A stretch of DNA of 64,000 bases. Origin: Undaria pinnatifida. Its lineage: Eukaryota > Sar > Phaeophyceae > Laminariales > Alariaceae. This document shows positions 32,398 to 44,047 of the stretch, piece after piece. How positions within the stretch are numbered: position 1 is the stretch's first letter; each line of letters opens with the position of its first letter. The translations under genes and the position numbers were made by a program. The stretch lies in the NCBI GenBank assembly GCA_012845835.1, contig JABAKD010000027.1, positions 1,379,001-1,443,000 of the forward strand. The letters are read 5' to 3'. Below the pieces are notes generated by a model, which saw only the letters and a list, made by a program, of their open reading frames with translations, made no database searches and was not told where the DNA came from.

Positions 32398-32451
32398 CGC
32401 TAGCGTCAACGATCTTCAACGAACGAGTGGGTTGTGCGTTGCTCAGCGCCA

Positions 32452-35127
32452 ATGAGGAGAGCCGACACAAGACCTTCGCCGGGGGAAAGGTTGAGCACCC
32501 CTCCCGACGGAGTAGGCAACGCGGGAGAGGGACGCGAGTCCTCCTCCGCCGATGCACAACACCATGGAGGAGAGGGACGCGAGTCTTTCCCCGCCAATGC
32601 ACAACACCATGAAACAACAGCAGCTCCATCAGCAACTTCATCGAACATGATCGCGCACCTAGCCAACGCCCTTCGCCAAGTACTGCAGATGACCAATGAG
32701 GGAGGGCCAACCGCCCCAACAGCAGGCACGTACGAGTCTAGACCCATAGAAATTCGTCAGAAAAATGAAATGCTTGCTTGGTCTGGAACGTTTGAGAGCG
32801 GGCAAAGTGTTGGATCAGCTTTCCGTGTTTTCCGAGGTTCTGCTCTTTCCTGGGTCTCCGCTGAAGGGTTGATGGACGTATTGAAGGGAGAATCGATACC
32901 AGTGGGGGTTCCGGATGTAGACCTGTCACGACTCAGGAGTTACTTTGGGAAGGAGAGAGTAGATACGTCGCTCAAGCTATGGTCACAACTGATCGCAAAA
33001 ATCACAGCCCAACCAGTCCAAGAAATGATTTTTGCTGCGGGGTCACCCCAAGAAGCGTGGAGGGTGTTTGAGTCTCACTACTCTGTCAAACGTGAACGTG
33101 AGAGGGAAATAGTAGAGGATGAGTGGAGTGAACTCAGACAGAAGGAGGGAGAGAGCATCATGTCATTTTTCGGTAGGGCAAAGGCCATAAGGATGAAGCA
33201 AGAATCATACGGTGATAAGCGCCCAGACGCATCTATGTGCAAACATATTGCCCGTAGAATGCTACCATCTTTCAAGCTATGTAGTGACCACGTGCTTCTC
33301 CTGCCCGATCGTTCGAGTCGTACCATGAAAGATTTGCTCAGGAGAGCTGCTCAAGAGCTGGAGCGCAATGGGAGATCAGGAGAAGAGAGAGAGGAGTCAA
33401 GGCATGCCCTGACCGCCGCCGGCGTGGGTTGGGGCGACCGAGGTTGGTGGAATGCTGGTGATCGGGGGTATGGGGAGCGCTACCGAACGTACACCTACTG
33501 CGCGCACCACGGCGAGGGGCAAGACCACAACACCCCCGAATGCATCGTCATGCGTCGAGAATTTGACAGATACTACGGTGATTTCCACGAATACCTGCAG
33601 ACGCGGGGACTCGGGCCGTACCCCGGACGCGGAGGAGGGCGCGGGGCGGAAGGTAAATATCGACATCAACCGTACCCAAACGACTCGGGTGCGCGTTGGA
33701 GTCGGGGCCACCCGCCGGAGCAGCAGAGAACGCCGCCGCCAGGACACGGACCCGGGCCTGGCGGGTATGCGAACACCTTCCATCAACCATACCCAAACGA
33801 CTCGGGTGCGCGTTGGAGTCGGGGCCACCCGCCGGAGCAGCAGAGAACGCCGCCGCCACGACACGGACCCGGGCCTGGCGGATATGCGAATACCTTCCCC
33901 GGAGGACGTGGCCACGACCGCTATCATCATTCGGGCGGGCGCGGCCGAGGCAGGGGCGAGGGCTTCGGGCAGGTGCCACCGCCTAATTTCCCGTCTAATT
34001 CGCCGCTGAATTTTTCGCCTAGTTTGCCGCCTGGAAAATTTCCCAACGCACCGCAGCACGCATTTGCGGTAGATTATCCCTACGAGAACGAATACATGGG
34101 ATACTCGGGGTGGGGGGAGCCCGCGGGGCACTGGTCATCACCACCACCGACAGCGGATGTGGGGACTCCCGAGCAGCAGCAGCAGCACCAACAACACCAA
34201 GAACAGCAAGAGGGCACGCCTCCTGCCTCGTCTACCTCTGCTACTGCAACTCTCTCTTCTCCGGCTCCCGGCGCAGCTCAAGCCAGCGGAGCTCCTCTGC
34301 AGCTTTTCATCGCACGTAGTGTGAAAATAGGCAAGTCTGAGTCTGGTGATTCTGTTGCTGTAGATTGTGATGATGTGGTGCGTGGTAGCGTTGTAGGACG
34401 TGTTGAGCCAGCGTTGATTACACGTGTTGTTAGCGCCCTTCGGTGTACCCCGGGGCAACCTAGGCCGTATGGTAGCGAGGAATGGGATGCGGACTCGGGG
34501 GCTAGTGCCATGATGTCCAACAACTAAGAGGGCATGTGCAACATTCGCTACCCTATAGACCAATACATACAGATAGGCGATTCAGGTTTGATTAGAGTCA
34601 AGGCAATCGGGGACGTCAATTTAATGTTTCACCAGCTAGATGAACACGGAAACCCGGAGGACGTTGTGGCGTGTGTGCAAGATGTGATATATACTCCGTG
34701 GCTTGGCTTCAACTTTTTCTTGATTTGGAAGGTGGCTCACAAAAACTCCTGTTCTGTAAACCCCACTGGTACCTCAGCGGGAAGGCTCCGCTTCATTCGG
34801 CGATTGGCGAACGACTCCCTCTACGCCACCCGACTACCCCCTTCTCCCTTGCCAGTGGATGTAGCGAATAAGAGTGCCCCCGAGTCTTCTGCTTGCAACC
34901 CACCGATGCCAGTTGGTGCAGTTGGTGCTTCGCGTGAGAGTGCATTCGTGTCTGCTGCCTGCATATCCCCCCCGGTTCCTCTAAGTGAAAACAACCTCGT
35001 ACAACCTTCGAACGTTGTGATGGCTTCTCCCATGGAGTTGGAGCTTGAGCTTGAGACTGCTTTATCCCACCCCACTCCGTGTGAATTTAAGTACGGCATG
35101 GATTTATCGACCCCAGAGCATATATGA
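32452..35127 (+). pseudogene. copia Gag and N-terminal protease, split by an in-frame TAA
   Basis: From ATG 32452 an open frame of about 690 codons covers a copia-type Gag (UBN2-like capsid core with LWSQLIAKITAQPVQEM near 32970-33030). A zinc-finger-like CAHH...DHNTPEC (33499-33543) follows, then an Arg/Gly/Pro-rich tail with a tandem duplication and the protease active site WDADSGASAMM (34486-34518). TAA at 34525-34527 stops it. The same frame then continues with the rest of the protease (IRYP...GDSGLIRV...DVIYTPWLGFNFF) to 35127. One codon therefore separates two otherwise intact halves. It may be a mutated CAA or, less likely, a read-through stop. Gag packages the RNA and the protease matures the polyprotein. 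Confidence 0.82.
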
Positions 35128-36250
35128 CGAGACGACTGAGGCGTATGCAGTAGAATGGGACATTTTCGACCGTATGATGCAAGATAGAGAGAGTGAAGAG
35201 TGTGCACTGGCCATTTTGGGCGCCGGGAAAAACCCTTTCCATGTTGGCAACGATCGCAAGCGAGTCGATATGAACGTGTTCCATGACCGCGCCGGCCACC
35301 TGTCCGAAATTCTTTTGAGGGAATCTGCTCGGCAGCGAGGGATCACCCCCACCGGACGGATGGAACCCTGCACTAAGTGTATACCGGCGAGGGGGACAAG
35401 AGCGGACGTGCCGAAGCGAAGCGAGGGACGAGCGGGAAAGGCGCCTGGCGATCTCCTACATATCGACATGTGCGGCCCGTACACCACCACCATAGGCGGC
35501 AACCACTACATGTTCTGTGCTGTCGATGCTGCAACGGGCTACATCGCGAACTACGCCCTGCGTCGCAAGTCTGACGCCGTGGCCGTCTTCCGGCGGTGTA
35601 TCGTCGACCTAGCCCACAAGGCGGGGACGAGGATACGGAGTGTCCGTGGCGACTGCGATTCGCTCTGGACCAGCAAGGACTTCCGTGACTTCTGCTCCAC
35701 CATGAGAATCGCCGTGCAGTGCTCCCCCCCCGGAGCGAAGCAATACAATGGGGTAGTCGAGAATGCAATCCAGCGTTGCAACAAAATCGCCATGGCATCT
35801 CGCCGCGCCGCGGAGCGACGCTTGCGGCCGGGGGGGTTCTCGTGTGTTCGCGGCCTAGATGCTCACGGGGTCAAGCTCTGGGCGGAATCAGCAAAGGATG
35901 CCGCGCAGAAGCTCAACCAGGCTGCCTCCCCTTCAAATCCCGGTCGCCCGTCGGCGCAGGAGCTGTTCACCGGCAAGAAGGGCGCTTTCTTGGTGGTGCC
36001 GTTTTTTCAGTACGGTTTCATGTACCGGGAGAGGAGGTCGAAGCTGGACGGCAAGGCAGTGCCCTGCTACTTTCTCAACGCCGGCGATAACCATGCCAAC
36101 CGCTGTGTGAAGGTACTCAGGGATGACACAGGGCGCGTATGCTACTCTAGCAACGTTACATGGGCGCCGCTGCCACAGTCGGGGGGGGAGGGGTGCCTTC
36201 CGCGTCAGCACCGCCCACGCCGCCGGGGGTGTCATTCGAGATTGCCTTGA
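35045..36250 (+). pseudogene. copia integrase
   Basis: An open frame shifted relative to gag carries the GAG-pre-integrase zinc region (H..RAGH...EPCTKC, about 35282-35380). The catalytic core follows: LLHIDMCGPY with the first Asp (35454-35483), VRGDCDSLW with the second Asp (35642-35668), and NGVVENAIQR with the Glu (35749-35778). The DDE triad is intact. The enzyme inserts the cDNA and made the GACGG duplication. The frame changes near a run of G at 36180-36188, just before the Pro-rich linker. Confidence 0.85.
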
Positions 36251-36830
36251 CGCCGCCCGCCACTGCCGGTCCGCTGCCCGCGCACTCACCCAGCGCTCAC
36301 ACCTCCTCGTCGCCCGGACCGACTGGTATGCCGCCCACAGCTGCCGGTCCGCTGCCCGCGCACTCATCCAGCGCTCACACCTCACCGTCACCCGGACCGA
36401 CTGGTATGCTGCCCGCCGCTGCTGGTCCGCCGCCCGCGCTCTCACATAGCGCTCACACCTCGCCGCCACCCGGACCGACTGGTATGCCGCCCACCGCTGC
36501 CGGTCCGCCACCCGCGCACTCACCCAGCGCTCACACCTTGCCGCCGACCGGACCGTCTGGTATGCCGCCCGTCGCTGCCGGTCCGCCGCCCGCGCACTCA
36601 CCCAGCGCTCACACCACTCGCTCGAACCCGCCTGCCACTGCAGGTACACCGCCTGCAGCAGTCACCTGGCCGCCACCACCGCTGCAATCGTCATCACCGC
36701 CGTCCGCGCACTCACCCAGCGCTCACACCTCGCCGCCGCCCGAACCGGCTGCTATGCCGCCCGCTGCTGCCGGTCCGCCGCCTGCGCACTCGCCCAGCGC
36801 TCTAACACCGCCTGCCGCATGTTCGCCGAT
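36245..36830 (+). repeat. 78 bp coding minisatellite in the integrase-RT linker
   Basis: Units starting CTGGTATG(C/T)C occur at 36323, 36401, 36479 and 36557, exactly 78 bp apart, with degenerate units on both sides. Each encodes 26 residues of the type GMPPTAAGPPPAHSPSAHTSPP. The period is a multiple of three, so frame is kept. It would be a long flexible linker. Confidence 0.88.
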
Positions 36831-36916
36831 GCCGGAGTGGTCTCCCTCTTTCATCGAGGACACCGGCCCCGCGGACGTACAGAAGGAGACAGCCGCCGGT
36901 CGCCGCAGGATATTCT

Positions 36917-38380
36917 TTGCCGCTCACCCCACATGCAACGAGGATGCTGGGCGAGAGGGGCGACGAGCGCGTGCCGGGAAGGACCAGGTCGGAGGGCCGT
37001 CAGCTTTTAGGCGTGCCGGAAGAAGCGGTCTCTAGGCCGCTGCCGGAGGCGACGTCGTTCGATCACGGGGTAGGACTCCTATCTCATGCGGGGGAGGATG
37101 TGCTGCTGTCGCTGCTGGCCAACCGGCGGGCCCTGAACGCGAAACGCGTGTTCCTGCAGGGGCACGGATCTGGTGAGCTGGGGGGCGGAGGCAAGCAGCA
37201 TACGGGGTCGGGGGGCGTGGAGGAGAGCAAAGGTGCACCGCCATACGACACCACGGGCGGGGGGGGGAGCGGGGGTAACTATTGGTCGCTTGGGCCGTCG
37301 GGACGGGGAGTGTCGCTCGGCCTTGTGTCGCGACTCGCCACGCGGGAGGATGTCGACGCAGCTCTTCGCGAGATGCGCCCCTTTCACCTGCGGCCCGACA
37401 TGCCCCTCTGCCACGCCAAGGACCTCCGCGTACCTAAAACGTTCATGGAGGCGCGTGACGGTGAGCATGGCGCACAGTTCATGGACACGGCTAAGCGTGA
37501 AGTGTTCGGTTTGCTTGAAGCAGGCACGTTCGAAATTGTTGACGAGTAGCAACGAATAGATAACGTGATCAGTAGCAAGCTCATTCTTGATTGCAAGGTT
37601 GATCAATTTGGTTGGCCTACGGAATCGAAGGCGAGACTTATAGCTAGGGGTGACATGCAGAGAGAGTACCTTGACTTTGGAGATTTGTACGCGCCTACTG
37701 TTGCTTCGTCCAGTGTCCGTTTGTTGGCTGCGTTGGCGTGTGAACATGACCTAGATTTGTGCCATTTCGATATAGACCAGGCTTTTGTGAAGGCAGATCT
37801 TGCCGAGGATGTCTATATGCGATTGCCAGAAGGGTGTGGTTTATTGTCAGGGAAGGTTGTGAAGCTGAGCAAGAGTTTTTATGGTTTGAGACAGGCGTCC
37901 AGACAATGGTATGCATTACTGAGGAAGTGTCTCTTGGCTTTGGGGTTTGTGCAATGCTTGGCTGATTCGTGTGTTTTTTGTTTGGTTGAAGGGGCGGAAG
38001 TAGTGATGCACCTAGTGGTGCATGTTGATGATTTTTTTGCCGTGGGAAAGAAGGAAAGGTGTGATCAGTTCGGAAAGGATCTCGGACGTCTTGTTCCAGT
38101 TAAGTCGTTGGGCGAGCTCAAGTGGTACTCGCGGTGCTATTACGAGAGAGACAGGGAGGCAGGGAGGTTTTTGTGGATTGCCTTGTTGACCAGGCCGGAT
38201 ATCGCAAATTCAGTGAGGGCATTAGCAAGGTATTGCAGTGCGCCGAAGCTGATCCACTGGAAAGCGGCACGTAGTATACTGGGGTATGCAATGAAGACGA
38301 GTTCTTTTGGGATTTCCTTTCAGAAGGGGACGTTGACGGGGATTAGTTTGATTTCGTTCGCAGATGCCGACTATGCTTCG
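36917..38380 (+). pseudogene. copia reverse transcriptase, with one in-frame stop and an internal deletion
   Basis: The frame holds the RVT_2 signatures FDIDQAFVKADLAEDVYMRLPEG (37767-37835), KSFYGLRQASRQWY (37870-37911) and the catalytic VVHVDDFFAVG (38012-38044). TAG at 37547-37549 interrupts it upstream of the first motif without a frame change. After REAGRF (about 38170) the protein jumps directly to ALLTRPDIANSVRALARY. Other copia polymerases have a connecting stretch of some 50-70 residues there, so a frame-preserving deletion is likely. Confidence 0.85.
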
Positions 38381-38828
38381 CGCAGTACAGACAGGAGAAG
38401 CGTGTCGGGGGGGGGGGGTGATGTGTGCGGGGGGGGCTGTTTCGTGGTACTCCAAGACGCAGAAGTGTGTGACTCTCTCGACTACTCAGGCGGAGTATGT
38501 GGCTATATCGGACATGGGGAAGGAGATTTTATTTTTGAGGCAGGTTTGGTGTTTTATGTTGCCGAAGGCAAGGATGCCGTGCATTGCCATGTATAAGGAT
38601 AACGAGGGTGCCATCCAAATCGCAAAGCACCTGATTTCGAACTCGAACTCGAAGCACATTGACGTGAGGCATCACTTTTTGAGGGAACTGGTAGAAAGGA
38701 AGGAGGTCGAAATTATCCATGTAGCGTCGCAGTACCAGCATGCTGACTTCCTCACCAAGGCGTTACCTGAGAGGGAGTTTGAATTTCGCCGGGGGATAGT
38801 GATGAATCGTGATTTCTCTCTCGGATAG
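38364..38828 (+). pseudogene. copia RNase H domain and C-terminus
   Basis: The RT frame enters the RNase H domain at SFADADYASRSTDRRSVSG (38354-38410), then hits a run of 12 G at 38407-38418. After it the domain continues in another frame: SWYSKTQKCVTLSTTQAEYVAISD, DNEGAIQIAKH, KHIDVRHHFLRELV and FLTKALP, ending at TAG 38826-38828. The homopolymer is the obvious cause of the frameshift, or of an assembly error. Catalytic acidic residues D, E and D are visible. Confidence 0.85.
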
Positions 38829-39124
38829 TGTTTGATTTTCTGACGTTCTATTTCTTACATGTTTCTTTGTTTTGTTTTCTGATATATCTTTATGAGGGTT
38901 TAAGGACTTGCATTCAAATTGATCGATGGAAAATACTGAATAGTGTTTGAGTTTTAATGGTCATGGATGTGATAAGAATGGATTTGAGTGTTTTTGCAAA
39001 GGCAACATTTTTTTTGTTTTCTGGACTTGAGTAAAGAAAATCTCCGCAGTATTTCGGTATCTGGGAATGTACGTGTTAACAAGGTAGTCTGGATAAACCA
39101 TGACAATGTTGCGAGTAGGGGGGC
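38829..39124 (+). other. copia 3' non-coding region with polypurine tract
   Basis: About 296 bp between the RNase H stop and the 3' LTR, ending in GCGAGTAGGGGGGC directly before TGTTGG. The G-rich end is the expected plus-strand primer site. Confidence 0.7.
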
Positions 39125-39633
39125 TGTTGGACGTACTCACTCCATTGTCAGATTGCAAACAAGAATCCGTCGAAAAGATGGATCGGAGAATTTTGGGGGT
39201 TTCGTATATGTGTGGGATGGATCTCCACAACGGGATTTTGTGTTGTGGGTTTTTATGTGCCCGAATAGTATCACTCTATTTTTCGACTCTATTTTTGCCT
39301 CTACCTTGTGTCTTCTCTGTGTCTCTTCTACGGCTACCACGCCAAGGGCTACCACGCCCAATCTACTCCGGAGTATATTGCAAGGGCTATGACGCCTTCA
39401 CCACTGCACGGCTATCACGCCTGTGTATTTACATCCCGGATACCACGCCACAGTTTCGAGTTCCATTTCTGGGTTATCACAGCTGAGCTATCACGCTTCA
39501 CCACACACGTAAATTGGGTTATCACACCCGCCTTAGTTAGTAGTTCGTAGTTTACCGATCACCGGCTATTACGCCACATTTCTCCTCCACCTACACCACC
39601 ACCGGAGCGCCACACGTACCAACCTACTCCACA
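39125..39633 (+). repeat. copia 3' LTR
   Basis: 509 bp, nearly the same as 31898-32397. It is longer mainly through an extra CTCCGGAG-like block at 39365. The nine GG.TA..ACGCC-type words are conserved. GACGG follows at 39634-39638. Confidence 0.92.
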
Positions 39634-39638
39634 GACGG

Positions 39639-40402
39639 CATGTATGTAGCCAGAAATCAGACCGAAGTTTGTTGCCTTTCTGCAGGTCGAAATGGAGCTA
39701 AACCTCGCAGAAAAGTGTACCCTGCAACAAAAACGCGGCTCATATCCAATCACCAGGGCTCTTAAAATAATTTCGTTGGAAAGGGACTGGGTGTGTGATG
39801 CCCGTGGAGCCAGTGGACAAGAAATGGTGTTTGCTCGTTGACTGTGAATTCCCTCTCGACTCAGCTCGAATCTTGTTCGACCTCCTTGTGGCTGAAAGCC
39901 ACTCCGGAAAAAAAATCACGAGTAGTCGACTAATCTTCTGGGTCTTGTCGAGACGAAGTGCCAACAGGCGACGCAAACGATGCAACACAAAGACGACTAA
40001 TAGGCTATTCCACTCGGATTTCTGGCGAAGCAAAGCTCCATATTGCTATAAGTACACAAATTGATACCGGTTCCAAAGGTCGTGCGAGGACACAAGAGCG
40101 CGTAACGACGCGGGGAGTCAACTGGCGTACAACAGGCGCTATTGTACCTCACCAAGAAGGCAGTGGAGAAAACATACCTGGTACACGATGAGTTGTCATA
40201 CTTCGAGAAAAAGATAATCACGAGCACGCGAGCGCGGTACTTCGCACGGAGGACAAAAGGCGAACCAAAATCAAAGGAAGCCATGAAGGGCTGCCGGCTA
40301 CAGGAGATACTAGAACACGTGGGCGCCGGGCATCGGTCGGTGCAAAACCGAAGCAATCAAATCACAAAAAAAAAGACAACGTGCGTATAGATGCCGTACG
40401 TG
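39639..40402. other. 3' non-coding part of the gypsy element, proximal piece
   Basis: Lies between the copia target duplication and the gypsy integrase stop. Open frames on plus (39795-40064, 40142-40390) have no recognisable domain. It resumes beyond the copia element at 31892 in the nested model. Confidence 0.45.
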
Positions 40403-42060
40403 TCACCTTCGTCGCGATGTCGACCTAGAATAGGTTCGCTTCTTCTTTCCGGGAGGGTCGAAAGCCGAAGGATCTTGTGACATAATTACAGCAAGGTAAG
40501 ATTCGATCATCTCCTTGCATTGAGGGAGAGTGATGCATTGACGCCATACACCACATTGTGGTGGCTGACCTTTATGTTTGAGGTTGTATTGGAAATTCTC
40601 CACCGACGCTGCACCTACCCCCCGCTGATGACTATCGATTGCTTCGATGACATACGGGCCGATAGTGACGGTGTGCATTGAGCCATCAAGATCAGGGACG
40701 GGTAGGGTGGTTCCGAGAAACATGTCATCGAGTGCCCCAAAGTCAGGGGCGGAAGATGACTCGGTTTTCACGAATCGTTTCATCCGACCGAAGTGGACCG
40801 TAACTTTGACCGGTTCGTTCGGTTTTGACACGCGATATATATCAGGGGAGAGCTGAGCTCTGACGGTATACGGGCCATGCCAAGGGCTAACGAGCTTGAG
40901 GTTTGGCCCGTCAGTTTCGTGATACGAGCGATGCAGTAAAACTTTGTCGCCCACTTCAAAACTGGGGAAAGACATTTTTTTGTTTTCGACGGCTTGCTTG
41001 TCCGCTCGTTCTTGTAGATTGCGACGGGCTAACTCGTACGCGAGCTGCAAGTTTTCTGGCGTGCGACGTGAGTATAGTCGAGTTTTTTTTGTGGTGCATC
41101 AGTAGAAGGAACTCCGACAATGAGTTCGACGGGGAGAGTATCCGTGCGCCCAAACACGAGATAGCGGGGAGTCTCCTCCAAAGGTTTGGAGTGGGCCGTG
41201 TTGTGCGCGAGCTGGGCAAACGGTAGCAGTTCCGCCCAATTATCGCAAGCCAAGTTGCTGTATATATCAAGCATATTATGAACGGTGCTGTGGACACGCT
41301 CGAGAACAGAGTAGTTCCATTGCGGACGATAAGCGGCGGTACGTGTTTTCTTGTACCCAAAGACAGACTGCAATTCCTTCACGAGTTGGTTTTGAAATTC
41401 CTTCCCTTGATCGGAATGCAGGGTTTCCGGTGGGCCGAATCCCGAAAAGACGCGGTCAATAAGATGACGAACCACCACCGCAGCTTCCTTAGACTTGATA
41501 GGTGTCTGAACGAGGAAACGCTTGAGGTGATCGATGATAGACTGTATAAATCGATATATACTAGACGAGATTCACGACAACAACGTGAAACGGTCTGGTG
41601 ACCCGTCGGTGCCCGGTAGGCAGCGTAGGTGATCGGTGAGACGTTTTGCGGCGTTGACAAGGAAGACAGCTTTCAACATGTTCGGCAACGTCAGCGTGCA
41701 TCGTGGGCCACCAATAGCGATCCAGAACTTTTTCGAAGGTACCTTTAAAGGCTAGGTAGCCGCCTGACGAGGAGAGGTAATGGCAAGCGTTGATTACAAG
41801 TGTTATCAACGATTTCGGCACCACCAGTTGATCATGAAAGGTGTCCCGCCTACGTAGGTGGGCAGGGACGTAAGACAGGCAAAGCAAACCTTCGTGGATG
41901 AAGAATTTATTCATGCTGAACTTTGATTGCTGGTGTCGGACGCGAGCTTTGATAGGATTGGCTATATAGTCAAAGTACTGACGAAATTCTTTCCTCTGAT
42001 GATGAAGCAACTTCGCAGCATCGACGACGGGGAAGACAGATACGGCACTAGCAAATAATT
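40403..42060 (-). pseudogene. gypsy integrase, frameshifted, first catalytic Asp replaced
   Basis: On the minus strand 42010-41561 gives the zinc-binding region, ending RYWWPTMHADVAEHVESCLPCQRRKT. The second His of the HHCC motif reads Tyr (SSSGGYLAF). It ends PFHVVVVNLV then stop, where other integrases have Asp in the last segment, so D1 is Asn here. After a break, 41478-41029 has LHSDQGKEFQNQLVKEL with D2 and SVLERVHSTVHNML with the Glu. Then 41050-40403 contains KVLLHR and SPWHGPYTVRAQLS...VHFGRMKRF, the GPY/F module and a C-terminal extension ending in a basic tail. The substitutions and stops make it inactive. Confidence 0.82.
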
Positions 42061-42179
42061 CGCGATCGCTTCCGACGGGTACGATATCATCTAAGTTGCT
42101 AGCGGGCAGTTCGTATTCACGAGGGTTGGGGGGGGGGAAAGGCTGATCATCGGGGACGTTACGACAGATAGCTGCAAGT

Positions 42180-42729
42180 TGCGGCTCGGATGGAAGTGGT
42201 TTTCCGTCTACCTCGCTAGAAATACGAGACAGCGTATCCGGTACAATGTTAACTTTTCCCGGAACGTGTTTGACGGTGAAATCGTAATTTTGATGTCAAA
42301 TTGCACAACGGGTGAGCATATTGGAAGCGTCTTGCATGTGGTACAAACACGTGAGAGCTGGGTGGTTGGTACAACACGTAAAGTGTCGACCCTATAGGTA
42401 CGGACGCCAATGGGTCAGAGCCCATACGACAGCGAGGCATTTTTTCATCGTAGGGCTATAGTGGCTTTGACTAGGAGAAAAACGCTTGCTATGGTACGCG
42501 ACAATATCAAGGTCTCTGCCATCGGCGCTGTCCTTGGACGGTTGGGCTAGGAAAGCAGCACCTACACCTTGCTCGGAAGCGTCGGTGTGAACGACAAAAT
42601 CTCTCGAAAAATCGGGAAAGTGGAGGACAGGGGCTTCGGATAAAGAATCTTTGAGTTTCTGGAATGCAGCATCTTGGGCCGGACCCCAGGGCTTCTTAAA
42701 CCTCGTGCGTTTGACGAAGCTCTTTCGAG
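42180..42729 (-). pseudogene. gypsy RNase H domain and tether
   Basis: Minus-strand 42729-42392 carries FKKPWGPAQDAAFQKLKDSL, PVLHFPDFSRDFVVHTDASEQGVGAAF and YHSKRFSPSQSHYSPTMKKCLAVVWALTHWRPYL, the typical RNase H entry of gypsy elements. After a stop the homology goes on in another frame (42440-42249). The upstream RT was contiguous before a solo LTR landed between them. Confidence 0.8.
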
Positions 42730-42733
42730 TCAG

Positions 42734-43170
42734 TGTTGCGGCGGATTGACATGACGTCACGTAAAATACGTGGCGGAATGCTGTCTAGGTCTGTACAACT
42801 CCAGTCAGTCTAGAAAGCGTATCGCTCACGGTCTCAGTCCAAAAACATACAAAACCAAACGAGGGCAAAAGGAACATGAACTTGATCTGACACGAGCGTG
42901 AGTGACTGCGAACCGAGCTTGAGTACAGCGATTGTTACCGTAAGGTATTGTTGGAGGTTTCGTCCGGAGTTCTGTTATATAGCACTAGCGCTTGGAAGAG
43001 AACTGCGTGAGACAAGACTGGTGTTTGCAGGCAGCTGTTGTAACAAGCAGATGGGAGGAATCAGCCTGTAGGGATACACGGAGGGAATGAACTAGAAGCG
43101 GTGAGAGACGAGGGACAAGGGATTGGAGACCTGAGTGCGTGTGTCTAAAATAGCTCTTATCCTTCGTTCA
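42734..43170 (+). mobile_element. solo LTR inserted in the gypsy RT/RNase H coding region
   Basis: 437 bp beginning TGTTGCGGCGG and ending CTTCGTTCA, bracketed by TCAG at 42730-42733 and 43171-43174. Removing it with one TCAG joins ..LVEL directly to TRKS.. in one frame, which is what gypsy polymerases show at this place. A TATA-like TTATATAGC lies near 42973. TG..CA ends, the 4 bp duplication and absence of coding sequence fit a solo LTR. I cannot pair it with another copy in this window. A small TG..CA non-autonomous element is the alternative. Confidence 0.75.
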
Positions 43171-44047
43171 TCAGTTCTACAAGCGGTGCCGTAAGGTAAG
43201 AATAATCTTTGACAAGCCGACGGGCGAAATTCGCCATACCCAGAACAGAACATAAGTCTTTAATGAATTTTGGCGTGGGCAGGTCGTGAATCGCTTTGAT
43301 GCGGTCGGTACTGACGGAAAAACCTTTCGCGGAAATGACATGACCGAAATAGTCGACTTCTTCCAATCCAAATTGATTTTTGGACGGTTTGAGTGTCAAG
43401 CTTGCCACATGCAACACTGCAAACATTTTCTCGAGAGAGATGAGGTGGCCTTCGAACGTGTGATTGATACAAATCAAATCGTCCATGTAAGAGAGGATAC
43501 CGGAGTCAAGGCGAAGGTGGCCTAGAGCTAAAGACATTACGTGTTGAAACAGCCACGGTGCATTCGCTACTCCAGAAGGCATGCGCTTAAAACAGTACTT
43601 GCCTCTCGGTGTCAAGAAGGCGGTGCGGTCGACGTGCCCCTCGGCCACGGGTAGCAGCCAGAACGCGCTGAGGGTGTCGGGGACTGAAATGTAGAGGACG
43701 TCTCCGACGGCATCCAGGCAGGACTCGAGGTTGAGCATGGGCCAGCTCTTGCGGATGGTGTGGCGGTTGAGGGTATGGCGGTAATCGACGCAGAAAGAGG
43801 GACTGCCGTTGCTCTTGTCGACGATAGTATAAAGGCTACCCCACGGATTTGGCCGTTCCTCAATTAGTCCCTGTTCCAACATCTCGTTGACACATTTGTC
43901 AATTACGGCAGAGGTGCGAGGGTTGGGACGGTATGGAGGACGATCGACAGGACGAGTACCTTCCGGAACGGGGAACGTCGCTTTGGCGATTGTACAACGT
44001 CCTAATTCTAACATTGACAGAGAGGAACGGAACGATATTGAGCGCAT
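43171..44047 (-). pseudogene. gypsy reverse transcriptase
   Basis: Minus-strand frame from 44047 contains RPVDRPPYRPNP, the region GLIEERPNPWGSLYTIVDKSNGSPSFCVDYR, ISVPDTLSAFWLLPV, AFLTPRGKYCFKRMPSGVANAPWLFQHVM and the catalytic YMDDL (about 43475-43489). EEVDYFGHVISAKGF and IHDLPTPKFIKDL complete the thumb. The usual TLD.SAFW Asp is kept (PDTLSAFW), but the preceding residues look altered (SVPDT in place of a T/KLDL-type motif). The frame ends at the solo LTR. Confidence 0.85.

Larger units (their letters stand above)
31898..39633 (+). mobile_element. Ty1/copia LTR retrotransposon, complete in structure, coding region disrupted
   Basis: Two LTRs of 500 and 509 bp begin TGTTGGACG and end CA, flanked by the 5 bp duplication GACGG. 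The internal order gag, DSGA protease, integrase, RT, RNase H is diagnostic of Ty1/copia. A polypurine tract (AGTAGGGGGG, 39114-39123) abuts the 3' LTR. The LTRs differ at roughly 20 positions by eye, so the insertion is not brand new. The polyprotein is interrupted by two in-frame stops, at least four frame changes and an in-frame deletion in RT. Confidence 0.93.
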
